Below, piece after piece: positions 25,712 through 37,197 of a stretch of DNA of 64,000 nucleotides (positions are counted from its first letter, which is position 1; every line of letters begins with the position of its first letter). The stretch covers positions 1 to 64,000 of the forward strand of contig CBDFKJ010000007.1 of the NCBI GenBank assembly GCA_965248805.1, given 5' to 3'. The notes under the pieces are model-generated. The model had not been told where the DNA came from. It saw nothing but the letters and a program-made list of their open reading frames with translations, and made no database searches. The stretch is from CBDFKJ01 sp965248805 (GTDB lineage: Bacteria > Pseudomonadota > Alphaproteobacteria > UBA6615). The position numbers and the translations under genes were made by a program.

Positions 25712-27589
25712 ATGAGCGAGGAAACCCACGAATTCCAGGCCGAAGTCTCGCGGCTCTTGGATATCGTCGCCCATTCGCTCTACAGCAACAAGGAGATCTT
25801 TCTCCGGGAATTGATCTCCAACGCGTCCGATGCCTGCGATCGGTTGCGCTACGCGGCGCTGACGCAGCCGGAACTGCTGGGCGAAGGCGAGGTGCTCGGC
25901 ATCGAGATCGAAATCGACAAGAAGGGGCGCACGCTGACCGTCGCCGACAACGGGATCGGCATGAACCACGACGACCTGGTCGCCAACCTGGGCACGATCG
26001 CGCGTTCCGGCACAGCCGCCTTCGTCGAACAGCTTTCCGGCGACGAAGGGAAAGATGTCAGCCTCATCGGTCAGTTCGGCGTCGGCTTCTATTCCGCCTT
26101 CATGGTCGCCGAAAGCGTCGAGGTCACGACACGCAAAGCCGGCGACGATCACGCGTGGCGCTGGAGCAGTGACGGCGCCGGAAAGTACACGATCGAGGAG
26201 GCGCCGGCCGAGGCCGCACGCGGCACGCGTGTCAGCGTCCGGCTGTCGAAAGAGCACAAGGAGTTCCTCGAGCCCGCGCGGCTGCGTCATATCGTCGCCA
26301 CCTACTCCGACCACATCGCGCTCCCCATCATGTTGCAGGGAGAGGACGACGCGGCCCCCGATCAGCTCAATGCGGCATCGGCATTGTGGACGCACGCCAA
26401 GAAAGAGATCAGCGACGATCAGTATAAGGAGTTCTACCACCACGCCGCTCACGCCTTCGACGATCCTTGGCTGACGCTGCACAACAAGGCCGAAGGCGTG
26501 ATCGAGTACACGAGCCTCCTGTTCATTCCATCGGTGGCGCCGCTCGATTTGTTTCACCCCGAGCGGCAGCACGGCGTAAAGCTGTACGTGCGGCGCGTGT
26601 TCATCACCGACAAATGCGAGGATCTGCTCCCTGGCTGGCTGCGGTTCGTGCGCGGCATTGTCGATTCCGAGGACCTGCCGCTGAACATCAGCCGTGAGAT
26701 GCTGCAGCACAATCCGGTCCTGGGCAAGATTCGCACTGGCCTGGTCAAGCGCATCATCAGCACCCTCAAGACCAAGGCGAAGAAGGCGCCCGATGACTAC
26801 GCCAAATTCTGGAGCACGTTCGGCGCCGTGCTGAAGGAAGGGTTGTATGAGGATGAGGCCCAGCGCGACAGTCTGCTGGCGCTGGTGCGCTTCCGCTCCA
26901 CCCACAAGGGCGCCGGCGGCGGCGATTGGATCAGCTTGGCCGACTATGTCGGGCGCATGAAGGAGGGTCAGGAGGACATCTATTACCTGACCGGAGAGGA
27001 GGCCACGGCACTCGAACACTCACCGCAACTGGAAGGCTTCCGCGCCAAGGGTGTGGAGGTGCTTCTGCTGTCCGATCCGGTCGACTCGTTTTGGGTCCCG
27101 GCGGTCGGGGCATACGACACCAAGAGCTTTCGTTCGGTGACGCGCGCCGATGTCTCGCTCGACGCCATCAAGTCCGGCGATGAAGCCGAGAAGCCGTCGG
27201 AGCCCGAGACCAATGTCTCAAGTCTGACGGCGTTGCTGAAACTGACATTGAAAGATGAGGTCAAGGACGTCCGCGAAAGCCATCGCCTCACTGACAGCGC
27301 TGTGTGTCTGGTTGCCGATGATCAGGATGTGGACATGCATCTGGAGCGTATGCTGCGGCAGCATCGGCGGCTCGATGTGGCGGCCAAACGGGTGATGGAG
27401 ATCAACCCGAATCACGCTCTTATTCAAGGGCTTGCGCGTCGAGTCACGAAGAAAGGTTCAACAGAGGAACTAGCGGACTACGCGTATCTGCTGTTGGATC
27501 AGGCGCGCATTGTGGAGGGCGAGACCCTTGCTGATCCGGCGGCCTTCGCACTGCGATTATCGACAGTGATGGCGCGCGGGCTAGCTTAG
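25712..27589 (+). CDS. htpG: Molecular chaperone HtpG (Hsp90)
   Basis: A 625-residue Hsp90. The N-terminal GHKL ATPase has LYSNKEIFLRELISNASDACDRLR, VADNGIGMNHDDL, LGTIARSGTAAF and GQFGVGFYSAFMVA. The middle domain has LYVRRVFITD, LPGWLRFVRGIVDSEDLPLNISREMLQ and the catalytic-loop Arg. The C-terminal dimerisation domain ends the protein. It helps fold stress-denatured clients in the cytosol. No ROSE-like thermometer is evident upstream. The ATG at 25712 is preceded by GCGAGAG. Confidence 0.96.
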   Translation: MSEETHEFQAEVSRLLDIVAHSLYSNKEIFLRELISNASDACDRLRYAALTQPELLGEGEVLGIEIEIDKKGRTLTVADNGIGMNHDDLVANLGTIARSGTAAFVEQLSGDEGKDVSLIGQFGVGFYSAFMVAESVEVTTRKAGDDHAWRWSSDGAGKYTIEEAPAEAARGTRVSVRLSKEHKEFLEPARLRHIVATYSDHIALPIMLQGEDDAAPDQLNAASALWTHAKKEISDDQYKEFYHHAAHAFDDPWLTLHNKAEGVIEYTSLLFIPSVAPLDLFHPERQHGVKLYVRRVFITDKCEDLLPGWLRFVRGIVDSEDLPLNISREMLQHNPVLGKIRTGLVKRIISTLKTKAKKAPDDYAKFWSTFGAVLKEGLYEDEAQRDSLLALVRFRSTHKGAGGGDWISLADYVGRMKEGQEDIYYLTGEEATALEHSPQLEGFRAKGVEVLLLSDPVDSFWVPAVGAYDTKSFRSVTRADVSLDAIKSGDEAEKPSEPETNVSSLTALLKLTLKDEVKDVRESHRLTDSAVCLVADDQDVDMHLERMLRQHRRLDVAAKRVMEINPNHALIQGLARRVTKKGSTEELADYAYLLLDQARIVEGETLADPAAFALRLSTVMARGLA

Positions 27590-27598
27590 TTTCCGCCG

Positions 27599-27931
27599 CT
27601 AGGCGAAGCTGTCGAGTAGGTGCTGAAACGATTCATTAGCAGCGCGAATGACCGCGGCGTTTGCCTTATAGGCGTGCTCCGCCAACTGCAGTTCGACCAG
27701 GTTCCGCGCCAAGTCGGCATCCGCCGTTGACGAGAACGCCTGCCCGTCCGCATTGAATTGACTGCTGCCCGGCCCGGTGACCGCTGCCGGCGTTTGGCCC
27801 TCACCGCCCGCCGCTTCCGCGGCTGGTTCGGCCACACTGTGCGGCGCGGTAACAATATTGTGCGCCGCCGTCGCCGCCCGCTCCTCGGCGAGCCCGAGGC
27901 CGAGCGCGGCCGTTTGTAAGACGTCGAGCAT
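27599..27931 (-). CDS. Short flagellar rod/hook-like protein
   Basis: A 110-residue protein whose ends resemble flagellar rod proteins: N-terminal LQTAALGLGLAEERAATAAHNIVTA is like the Flg_bb_rod helix, and C-terminal DLARNLVELQLAEHAYKANAAVIRAANESFQHLLDSF is like Flg_bbr_C. The middle is a short Ala/Gly/Pro linker instead of the long core of FlgC or FlgE. No other flagellar gene is in the window. It faces htpG tail to tail. It may be a minimal axial protein or a relic that kept both helices. Confidence 0.6.
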   Translation of the reverse strand: MLDVLQTAALGLGLAEERAATAAHNIVTAPHSVAEPAAEAAGGEGQTPAAVTGPGSSQFNADGQAFSSTADADLARNLVELQLAEHAYKANAAVIRAANESFQHLLDSFA

Positions 27932-28038
27932 ACCAATCCAGACTCCTCTCCGCGATCAGCGTGGCCGCCAACTCGATCTGTATTCAAGCTTTATTACCAA
28001 TAATTTAGCGTAACTTTCTAGACAATTTTCTGAGTAAT

Positions 28039-28854
28039 TTAACCGCCAGCGTATTCGGCTATGAACTGAAGCACGGCCTCAGCCAGACCGTTGCGATGAT
28101 TGTCGTTATGGCCGGAGCTGCGCAAGTATCGCACCTGCTTGGGCTCGCGTGCGGCCGCGAACAGTTGTTCGGCCATGGCGACCGGGATCACGCGATCGGC
28201 AGTGCCGTGCACGATGAGCAGCGGCGCGTTCACGCGATCGATTTTTGCCAGATTGTCGAAACGGTCGCGCACCAGCCAGCCAGCCGGCGCCCACGGATAG
28301 TGATGGCGGGCGGTGGCCGCCATCGAAGTGAACGCCGCCTCCAGCACGACGGCAGCGAGTTTCCGTTCCGTGGCAAGCTGCACGGCCACCCCACCACCCA
28401 ACGATTCGCCATATACGACCGTCGTACCTGCGGGCACACCCTGGGCAATGAGATAGTCCAACGCGGCGCGGCCATCCGCGTACAAGCCGGTCTCGAACGG
28501 ATCCCCGGCATTGCCCGAGTAGCCGCGATAGGCGGTTATCAGCACACCCAGTCCGGCGTCGATATAGGGGCGCAGCTTCGCCCCGCGATTGCCCAGGCTG
28601 CCGGCATTGCCGTGAAAGAAAACAAGCGTGGCCGAACCGATGGGCGCCGGCCGATACCAGGCCAGCAGCTCCAGTCCGTCGGCGGTCCGCAATGTGATCT
28701 CGGCCAATTCCGAGACACCGGCCGCGACCGGATCCGGACGCTGTCGGTCAGGAAAGTACATCAGCCGGCGCTGCCCGACATAGAGCAGCGCGATCACCGC
28801 CGCGTAGACGGCGATGGCGATCGCCAACCAACTGAGTAGTCGCGTCGCGCTCAC
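28039..28854 (-). CDS. Membrane-anchored alpha/beta hydrolase (BEM46/ABHD13-like)
   Basis: A protein of 271 residues with an N-terminal membrane helix (LLSWLAIAIAVYAAVIALLYVG), the conserved RRLMYFP, oxyanion FFHGNAGSL, YRGYSGNAGDP, nucleophile YGESLGGGVA, catalytic Asp in HGTADRVIP and His in SGHNDNH. The family consists of serine hydrolases with unknown substrates. GTG 28854 is chosen because GGCGGGAG lies ~6 bases upstream; an ATG at 28917 would add 21 low-complexity residues. Confidence 0.85.
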   Translation of the reverse strand: MSATRLLSWLAIAIAVYAAVIALLYVGQRRLMYFPDRQRPDPVAAGVSELAEITLRTADGLELLAWYRPAPIGSATLVFFHGNAGSLGNRGAKLRPYIDAGLGVLITAYRGYSGNAGDPFETGLYADGRAALDYLIAQGVPAGTTVVYGESLGGGVAVQLATERKLAAVVLEAAFTSMAATARHHYPWAPAGWLVRDRFDNLAKIDRVNAPLLIVHGTADRVIPVAMAEQLFAAAREPKQVRYLRSSGHNDNHRNGLAEAVLQFIAEYAGG

Positions 28855-29025
28855 GCTTGACTCCCGCCTTGCCCCGCCACCCGATAGGCTCGGGTCTGGC
28901 TCGCCCTGCCGGAGCATAGCCGAGGGGGGAGCGGTCGCCTATTGATCCTCCGGAAACGGCATCGGAACTCACGCGGTTGCGACGTGGCAGAAGCGAAACC
29001 GCATGTCATGCTAGGTTGAGTGCAC

Positions 29026-30714
29026 ATGTCAGCTACGACGCATAACCACTTGGCCTCGGCGCCATCCTGGCGCGACCGTGTCGCGGCCGCCGCGAGGAAG
29101 TGGCGTCCGACGGTGCGCGGGCTTCGGCTCGCCAGCGGGCTGATCATGCTGACATTCGTCGCTACACATTTGGCCAATCACGCTCTGGGTCTGGTTTCAC
29201 TGGCGACAATGGAGTTTGCCCGCCTCGCATTCCTGGCGGTGTGGCGTCATCCGCTCGGCACCGCTTTGATAGTCGGCGCCGTGCTCGTTCATCTGGCGCT
29301 TGCGCTCTACGCGTTATATGCGCGCCGACGGCTGCGCATGCCACCGGCCGAAGCTGTCCAACTCCTGCTGGGCTTGGCGATCCCGCCGCTGCTGCTCATT
29401 CACATCCTCGGCACACGCGGGCTGCACCAAATCTATGGTCTGGACGATACCTACTCCTGGGAGTTGATCGTTCTTTGGCTAAACGGGCCCGACGGCGCCG
29501 CGCGCCAGCTTATCGTCACCGCCGTTGTCTGGCTGCATGCCTGCATCGGCATCCATCTGTGGCTACGGATCAAGCCGTGGTATGCGCGCTTCCAGCCCTA
29601 TCTGCTCAGCGTCGCGCTGTTGCTGCCCTTGCTGTCGGCCCTTGGCGACGTGGCGGCCGGCCGCGAACTGGCGCAGATATTCGCCACGCCAGGGGCAATT
29701 CAGGACTACCTCAGCGCCATCGAAGCCCCGAGCGAAGAGCAAATCGCGGTCATCTTCGACATCGAGCGCACCGTCGTGAGCAGCCTTGCCGTCGTGCTCG
29801 GGCTGACTTTGGCCGCGCGGATCGTGAGGCTGATCGGGGAACGCCGCCGCGGCATCGTCCGCCTAACCTATCCGGGCGGTCGCATCGTGCGCGTGGTCCG
29901 CGGCCCGACCATACTCGAGGCCAGCCGCCTGAACGGTGTTCCGCACGCATCCGTGTGCGGCGGGCGTGGCCGGTGCTCGACTTGCCGCGTGCGCATCGGT
30001 GCCGGCAGCGAGCATTTGCCGCCGCCCGATGCCTCCGAGCAGCGGGTGCTGGATCGCATCACCGCCGCACCCGACGTGCGACTCGCTTGCCAGGTACGTC
30101 CCACCCACGACATTGTCGTGACGCCACTGTTGCCGCCGCATGCCGGGCCCCGTGAAGGCTACCTCGGACGCGCGGCGCATCATGGTCAGGAGCGCGAGAT
30201 CGCCATCCTGTTCGCCGATATTCGTGAGTTCACGGCGTTGTCTGAGTCCAAGCTGCCGTACGATGTCGTGTTCATTCTCAATCGCTATTTCACGACCATG
30301 GGCAGTGCCATCGAGGAGGCTGGCGGCCGTGTGGACAAGTTCATCGGCGATGGCGTCATGGCGCTGTTCGGCATCGACACCAATGCCCAGGACGCCGCCC
30401 GTCAGGCGTTGCAAGCGGCCCGGCTGATGTCGGCGCAACTGCGCGATCTCAACATGTTGCTCGCCGCGGACTTGCCGCGTCCGTTGCGCATTGGTATCGG
30501 CATTCACGCCGGGCCCGCGATCGTCGGCGAGATGGGCTACGCGGCCGCGACTTCGCTGACCGCGATCGGTGACGCGGTCAACACCGCGAGCCGGTTGGAG
30601 GCCGCGACCAAGGAGTTCGGTGCCGAGCTAGCGCGTCGCCGATCTCGCCGGCCTGGACATAGAGGCCTACGAGACGCGCGAGACGTCGGTCCGCGGCCGC
30701 AGCGAGACCATTGA
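29026..30714 (+). CDS. Membrane diheme-like / 2Fe-2S adenylate cyclase with a 3' frameshift
   Basis: Domains in order: six membrane helices with paired His (FVATHLANHALG, VHLALALYAL, LLLIHILG, WLHACIGIHLWLRIKPWY), like the cytochrome-b anchor of succinate dehydrogenase; a plant-type 2Fe-2S ferredoxin domain (SVCGGRGRCSTCRVRI ... LACQV); and a class III cyclase domain (FADIREFTALSE, DKFIGDGVMALFG, GDAVNTASRLEA). It resembles redox-sensing cyclases such as CyaC of Sinorhizobium. After GAEL (~30630) the frame shifts. The native C-terminus (ARVADLAGLDIEAYE ... LPDLGTAR) continues in another frame to 30769, where its TGA overlaps the next gene's GTG. The catalytic core is complete. Confidence 0.85.
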   Translation: MSATTHNHLASAPSWRDRVAAAARKWRPTVRGLRLASGLIMLTFVATHLANHALGLVSLATMEFARLAFLAVWRHPLGTALIVGAVLVHLALALYALYARRRLRMPPAEAVQLLLGLAIPPLLLIHILGTRGLHQIYGLDDTYSWELIVLWLNGPDGAARQLIVTAVVWLHACIGIHLWLRIKPWYARFQPYLLSVALLLPLLSALGDVAAGRELAQIFATPGAIQDYLSAIEAPSEEQIAVIFDIERTVVSSLAVVLGLTLAARIVRLIGERRRGIVRLTYPGGRIVRVVRGPTILEASRLNGVPHASVCGGRGRCSTCRVRIGAGSEHLPPPDASEQRVLDRITAAPDVRLACQVRPTHDIVVTPLLPPHAGPREGYLGRAAHHGQEREIAILFADIREFTALSESKLPYDVVFILNRYFTTMGSAIEEAGGRVDKFIGDGVMALFGIDTNAQDAARQALQAARLMSAQLRDLNMLLAADLPRPLRIGIGIHAGPAIVGEMGYAAATSLTAIGDAVNTASRLEAATKEFGAELARRRSRRPGHRGLRDARDVGPRPQRDH

Positions 30715-30765
30715 GGTACACATCGTCGGCCAGGCGCGTGACTTGCCCGACCTCGGCACCGCCAG

Positions 30766-31494
30766 GTGATCGTCGTCTTCACGGATTTCGGCGTGCACGG
30801 CCCATATATGGGGCAGCTGCACGGCGTGCTGGCGCGTGAGGCGCCGGGCGTACCCGTCATCGACCTGATGACGGACGCGCCGACGTTCGATCCGCGCGCG
30901 GCGGCCCATCTGCTGGCGGCGCTGGTTCCCGAGTTCCCGCCGCCCTGCGTATTCCTATGCGTGGTCGATCCTGGTGTCGGTACCGATCGCGCGGCCGCGA
31001 TTGTCGAGGCCGACGGCCGCCTTTTCGTCGGGCCGGACAACGGGCTGTTCACACTGATCGCGCGCCGCGCCATGTCCGCGCGATGGTGGGAGATCGACTG
31101 GCGCCCCGCCAGACTCAGCCACAGCTTCCACGGTCGCGACCTGTTCGCGCCCGTGGCGGCTCGGCTGGCGCGCGGCGAGCCGCCACATGCGGTGTCCAGG
31201 CCGATCGACGATCTGGCGCGGTCGGATTGGCCGGACGATCTGGCAGAGCTCATCTATTTCGATGATTTCGGCAACGCGATGACCGGCCTGCGCGCCGCGT
31301 CCTTGCCGGCCAATGCGCGGCTGTACGCCGCCGGCCGCCACCTACCGCGCTTGCGCACATTTGGTGAGGCCGCCCCGGGGGAGACATTCTGGTACGAAAA
31401 CGCCAACGGCTTGGCCGAACTCGCAACCAACCGCGGCAGCGTGCGGGTACTGCTAGACCTTCAGCTTGGTGACGCGGTCGAAGTGAGGGACTAG
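30766..31494 (+). CDS. SAM hydrolase / S-adenosyl-L-methionine hydroxide adenosyltransferase
   Basis: A 242-residue DUF62 enzyme that splits S-adenosylmethionine into adenosine and methionine. Motifs: FTDFG at the N-terminus, VVDPGVGTDR, GPDNGLFT, SFHGRDLFAPVAARLA and the C-terminal domain with YFDDFGNAMTG. Start GTG 30766 overlaps the cyclase's native stop by GTGA, showing that the two genes were an operon before the cyclase frameshift. An adenosine product next to a cAMP enzyme is suggestive but not proof of a link. Confidence 0.9.
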   Translation: MIVVFTDFGVHGPYMGQLHGVLAREAPGVPVIDLMTDAPTFDPRAAAHLLAALVPEFPPPCVFLCVVDPGVGTDRAAAIVEADGRLFVGPDNGLFTLIARRAMSARWWEIDWRPARLSHSFHGRDLFAPVAARLARGEPPHAVSRPIDDLARSDWPDDLAELIYFDDFGNAMTGLRAASLPANARLYAAGRHLPRLRTFGEAAPGETFWYENANGLAELATNRGSVRVLLDLQLGDAVEVRD

Positions 31495-31616
31495 CGTCCG
31501 GGTCGACCCCAGCGGCCAGCGGGCCGGCGCTAAGCGCGGTGGCTAGCGGTGGACGAGCGCCGGCACGACCTGCTATAGGCGGGCCCGCCGCACCAGCGCG
31601 GCCAGGAGGATCCGCG

Positions 31617-33938
<2,322 letters not shown>

Positions 33939-33942
33939 GGCC

Positions 33943-34719
33943 TTGAGCGAAAATCATCGCACGTTGCTGGCGCCGGTCGTCAGTACCGCGGAGGAAGCCG
34001 GTCGTGCGATCATGGCGATTTACGAGGCGGGCTTTGACGCGTCGACCAAGGCCGACGGGTCATTGGTGACCTCGGCCGATCACAAATCGGAAGCGATCAT
34101 TCTGCCGGCATTGCGTGAACTCACGCCCGATGTGCCCATCATCGCCGAGGAGAGCGTTGCCGCCGGCACTATTCCCGACATCGCCAGTGGTGCCTTTTGG
34201 CTCGTCGATCCGATGGACGGCACGCGGGAATTCGTCGGCCGCAATGGCGAGTTCTGCGTTTGCATCGGGCTCATCGAGGCCGGCGTCCCCGTGCTCGGCG
34301 TGTTGCACGGACCGGCGCTGGGATTGACCTACGCCGCGGCCGGACCGGGAACGGCGACAATCCGACGCGGGGACGAGGCAGCGCAATCCATCGAGGCCCG
34401 ACCCGCGCCGGCGGAGGGGCTCACCGTCGTCGTCAGTCGATCGCACCGCGACCAGGAGCGCACCAGCGGGTTTTTGTCGGCCTACCGGATCGCGGGCAGC
34501 ACGCCCATGGGCAGCGCCCTGAAGTTTGGCTTGATCGCCGCCGGCGAGGCCGACGTATACCCACGCCTGGGTCCGACATGCGAATGGGATACTGCCGCCG
34601 GTCATGCCGTCGTCCGTGCCGCCGGTGGCGACGTCACGATGCTCGACGGCGCGCCGTTCACCTACGGAAAGACGCCGAAGTTTCTCAATTCAGATTTTGT
34701 CGCCTGGGGCCGACGGTAG
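33943..34719 (+). CDS. cysQ: CysQ-like 3'(2'),5'-bisphosphate nucleotidase (inositol monophosphatase family)
   Basis: A 258-residue lithium-sensitive phosphatase fold. Metal-binding motifs: EES (IIAEESVA, ~68), DPMDGTREFVGRNGEF (~90-105, the CysQ variant of DPIDGT) and the C-terminal CEWDTAAGHAVV (~213). It hydrolyses PAP to AMP in sulfate assimilation. TTG 33943 is used because the upstream coxL-like gene ends 5 bases earlier and the first conserved residues follow directly. Its TAG stop lies 2 bases before the CTAG at which IS630 copy 5 inserted, so the gene is intact. Confidence 0.88.
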   Translation: MSENHRTLLAPVVSTAEEAGRAIMAIYEAGFDASTKADGSLVTSADHKSEAIILPALRELTPDVPIIAEESVAAGTIPDIASGAFWLVDPMDGTREFVGRNGEFCVCIGLIEAGVPVLGVLHGPALGLTYAAAGPGTATIRRGDEAAQSIEARPAPAEGLTVVVSRSHRDQERTSGFLSAYRIAGSTPMGSALKFGLIAAGEADVYPRLGPTCEWDTAAGHAVVRAAGGDVTMLDGAPFTYGKTPKFLNSDFVAWGRR

Positions 34720-34720
34720 C

Positions 34721-35803
34721 CTAGTGGATTGATTCCAACGTTTGGAACCCTCGGTTTCGGGCTGCGATGATGTCGTCGGGGTCGGCTTTCGATATGAATG
34801 GCTGTGGGTTGGCCGCATTGTATTCGCGGACGAAGCGGTTGATTGCGGCCTGGAGATCGACGACGGAATGGAAGACGCCGTGCTTGAGCCGCCGCCGGGT
34901 GAGTTTTGCGAAGAAGCCCTCGACGGCATTGAGCCACGAGCAGGAGGTCGGTGTGAAGTGGAAAGTCCAGCGCGGATGGCGGGCGAGCCAGGCGCGGACC
35001 TTGTCCTTGTTGTGCGCCGCGTAGTTGTCGACGATCGCGTGGATGGCCTTGTCCGCCGGCACCGTGCGCTCGATGCGGTTGAGGAAGCGGATGAACTCCT
35101 GATGGCGGTGGCGCTGCATGTTCTGGCCGATCACCGTTCCGTCCAGAACGTTGAGCGCCGCAAACAGCGTGGTCGTGCCGTGCCGTTTGTAGTCATGGTG
35201 CCGGCGCGTCCCTTCTTCATCGGCAGACCGGCGGTCGAGCGCCTGGATCTGTGACTTCTCATCGATCGACAACACCACCGCATGGGCCGGCGGGTCGACA
35301 TACAGGCCGACGATATCGGTGAGTTTCTCGGCGAAGGCAGGGTCGGTCGACAGCTTGAAGTTGCGCCAGCGGTGCGGGCTGAGACCGTGAGCCTTCCAGA
35401 TCGCCTGCACCGTCGAGGCGGCAATACCGGCCGCCCTGGCCATTGCGCGCAACGTCCAGTGGGTCGCCTCAAACGGCGGCGGTTGCTGCGTCAGGCGCAC
35501 GATCTCGGCGACACGATCGAGCGGGACCGGCGCCTTGCCGGGCGGACGGGACTTGTCGCGAAGCAGGCCGCCGACACCCTCGTGCATGAACCGCTCTTGC
35601 CAGCGCCACACGCAGGTCTTGGACTTGCCGGTCTCGGTCATGATCGCCGAGGTGCCCAGACCCTCGCCGCTGAGAAGGACAATATGTGCCCGCCAGACGT
35701 GTTTCTGCGGGCTCTTGGGATCCGCGACGACCGCGCGCAATCGCTGACGGTCGCCGGCGGATAGGGTGAAGGAGATTCCACTGCGCATGCGCCAGATTCG
35801 CAT
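34721..35803 (-). CDS. Intact IS630-family transposase, copy 5
   Basis: A 360-residue transposase, the only complete one of its kind in the window. N-terminal HTH region (SPQKHVWRAHIVLLSGEGLGTSAIMTETGKSKTCVWRWQERF over residues ~30-70), second HTH (MARAAGIAASTVQAIWKAHGL), then the DDE domain with Asp in VVLSIDEKSQ, Asp in HAIVDNYAAHN and Glu in LNAVEGFFAKL. The stop codon TAG (34723-34721) uses the duplicated TA and the flanking G, so it lies outside the element proper. It probably supplies transposase to the defective copies. Confidence 0.95.
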   Translation of the reverse strand: MRIWRMRSGISFTLSAGDRQRLRAVVADPKSPQKHVWRAHIVLLSGEGLGTSAIMTETGKSKTCVWRWQERFMHEGVGGLLRDKSRPPGKAPVPLDRVAEIVRLTQQPPPFEATHWTLRAMARAAGIAASTVQAIWKAHGLSPHRWRNFKLSTDPAFAEKLTDIVGLYVDPPAHAVVLSIDEKSQIQALDRRSADEEGTRRHHDYKRHGTTTLFAALNVLDGTVIGQNMQRHRHQEFIRFLNRIERTVPADKAIHAIVDNYAAHNKDKVRAWLARHPRWTFHFTPTSCSWLNAVEGFFAKLTRRRLKHGVFHSVVDLQAAINRFVREYNAANPQPFISKADPDDIIAARNRGFQTLESIH

Positions 35804-35857
35804 AACACAGCAAAATACGGAATCCCAATTCGAACTCTTTCATTCCGATCAATCCAC
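34724..35857 (-). mobile_element. Complete IS630 element, copy 5 (1134 bp)
   Basis: Reference copy. Ends GTGGATTGATCGGAA (35857 side) and GTGGATTGATTCCAA (34724 side) share ten perfect terminal bases, then AACG in register. TA flanks both sides, in CTAG context. It inserted 2 bases after the cysQ stop. A second, shortened copy begins 75 bases further on in opposite orientation. Confidence 0.95.
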
Positions 35858-35932
35858 TAGCTTGGGAAGCTGCCTCCATATCGACCGTACAATGCATTGG
35901 ATGCCCTCTGAAAGAGTAGCATCACCAATCTA

Positions 35933-36810
35933 GTGGAGGGATCGGAACGAAAGAGTCCGAATTGGGATTCCGTATTTTGCTGTGGTATGCGCCCGGCAAG
36001 GCGCCGGTCCCGCTCGATCGTGTCGCCGAGATCGTGCGCCTGACGCAGCAACCGCCGCCGTTTGAGGCGACCCACTGGACGTTGCGCGCGATGGCCAGGG
36101 CGGCCGGTATTGCCGCCTCGACGGTGCAGGCGATCTGGAAGGCTCACGGTCTCAGCCCGCACCGCTGGCGCAACTTCAAGCTGTCGACCGACCCTGCCTT
36201 CGCCGAGAAACTCACCGATATCGTCGGCCTGTATGTCGACCCGCCGGCCCATGCGGTGGTGTTGTCGATCGATGAGAAGTCACAGATCCAGGCGCTCGAC
36301 CGCCGGTCTGCCGATGAAGAAGGGACGCGCCGGCACCATGACTACAAACGGCACGGCACGACCACGCTGTTTGCGGCGCTCAACGTTCTGGACGGAACGG
36401 TGATCGGCCAGAACATGCAGCGCCACCGCCATCAGGAGTTCATCCGCTTCCTCAACCGCATCGAGCGCACGGTGCCGGCGGACAAGGCCATCCACGCGAT
36501 CGTCGACAACTACGCGGCGCACAACAAGGACAAGGTCCGCGCCTGGCTCGCCCGCCATCCGCGCTGGACTTTCCACTTCACACCGACCTCCTGCTCGTGG
36601 CTCAATGCCGTCGAGGGCTTCTTCGCAAAACTCACCCGGCGGCGGCTCAAGCACGGCGTCTTCCATTCCGTCGTCGATCTCCAGGCCGCAATCAACCGCT
36701 TCGTCCGCGAATACAATGCGGCCAACCCACAGCCATCCATATGGAAAGCCGACCCCGACGACATCATCGCAGCCCGAAACCGAGGGTTCCAAACGTTGGA
36801 ATCAATCCAC
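35933..36810 (+). mobile_element. IS630 deletion derivative, copy 6 (878 bp)
   Basis: It has the same 256-bp internal deletion and the same altered left end (GTGGAGGGAT, GGTATGCG) as copy 3; the junction differs by one base (CGCCC versus CGACC). A frame from TTG 35962 to TAG 36813 (283 codons) covers the full DDE domain without the first HTH. A further change turns CCATTC into CCATCC near 36733 (F to S). It is flanked by TA within CTAG. The 71 bases between it and copy 5 hold nothing recognisable. Confidence 0.93.
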
Positions 36811-36824
36811 TAGCTCAATAGCCA

Positions 36825-37197
36825 ATGGCCGCAAAAATTAGAATCATCGGCAAGAATACGGCAACTTTGATGGTTTCCATTTTGTTTTGTTTGGCCATTG
36901 CCGAGACAGCCGTTCGCGTCATGTATCCAGAGAAACCGCAACCGGAGGACTTGCCATCGGCAATCCGGCTAACGGATTACATGACATATGATCCGAATCT
37001 CGGATGGAAACTAAAGCCGCATGCGACAGGTACGCTGGTAACGTCGGAATATCAAACGCACATAAGCATTAACTCAAAGGGCGTCCGTGGGCCTGAGATA
37101 CCCTACGCAAAAGCCGACAACGAGCGCAGAGTTCTCATCCTCGGGGACTCGTTTATAGAGGGCGATTCTCAAATTTACTCGAACAAAAAATGGATCG
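36825..37197 (+). pseudogene. SGNH/GDSL hydrolase-like gene, 3' truncated by IS256
   Basis: About 124 codons remain: a membrane anchor or signal segment (ATLMVSILFCLAIAETAVRVMYP), the pattern YDPNLGWKLKPHATG, INSKGVRGPEIPYAK and block I with the nucleophile Ser, RRVLILGDSFIEGD. This is the start of an exported SGNH-fold esterase, as in polysaccharide acetyltransferase-associated proteins. The Asp-His catalytic pair is missing because the IS256 starts at 37198. Base composition is clearly more AT-rich than its neighbours, which points to recent transfer. Confidence 0.75.

Noticed and set aside
24947..27019. A 690-codon open frame on the minus strand that covers pcm and runs antisense through half of htpG
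   Set aside because: Only the last 227 codons (pcm) are real; the upstream part is the mirror of htpG codons, which GC-rich codon use keeps open.
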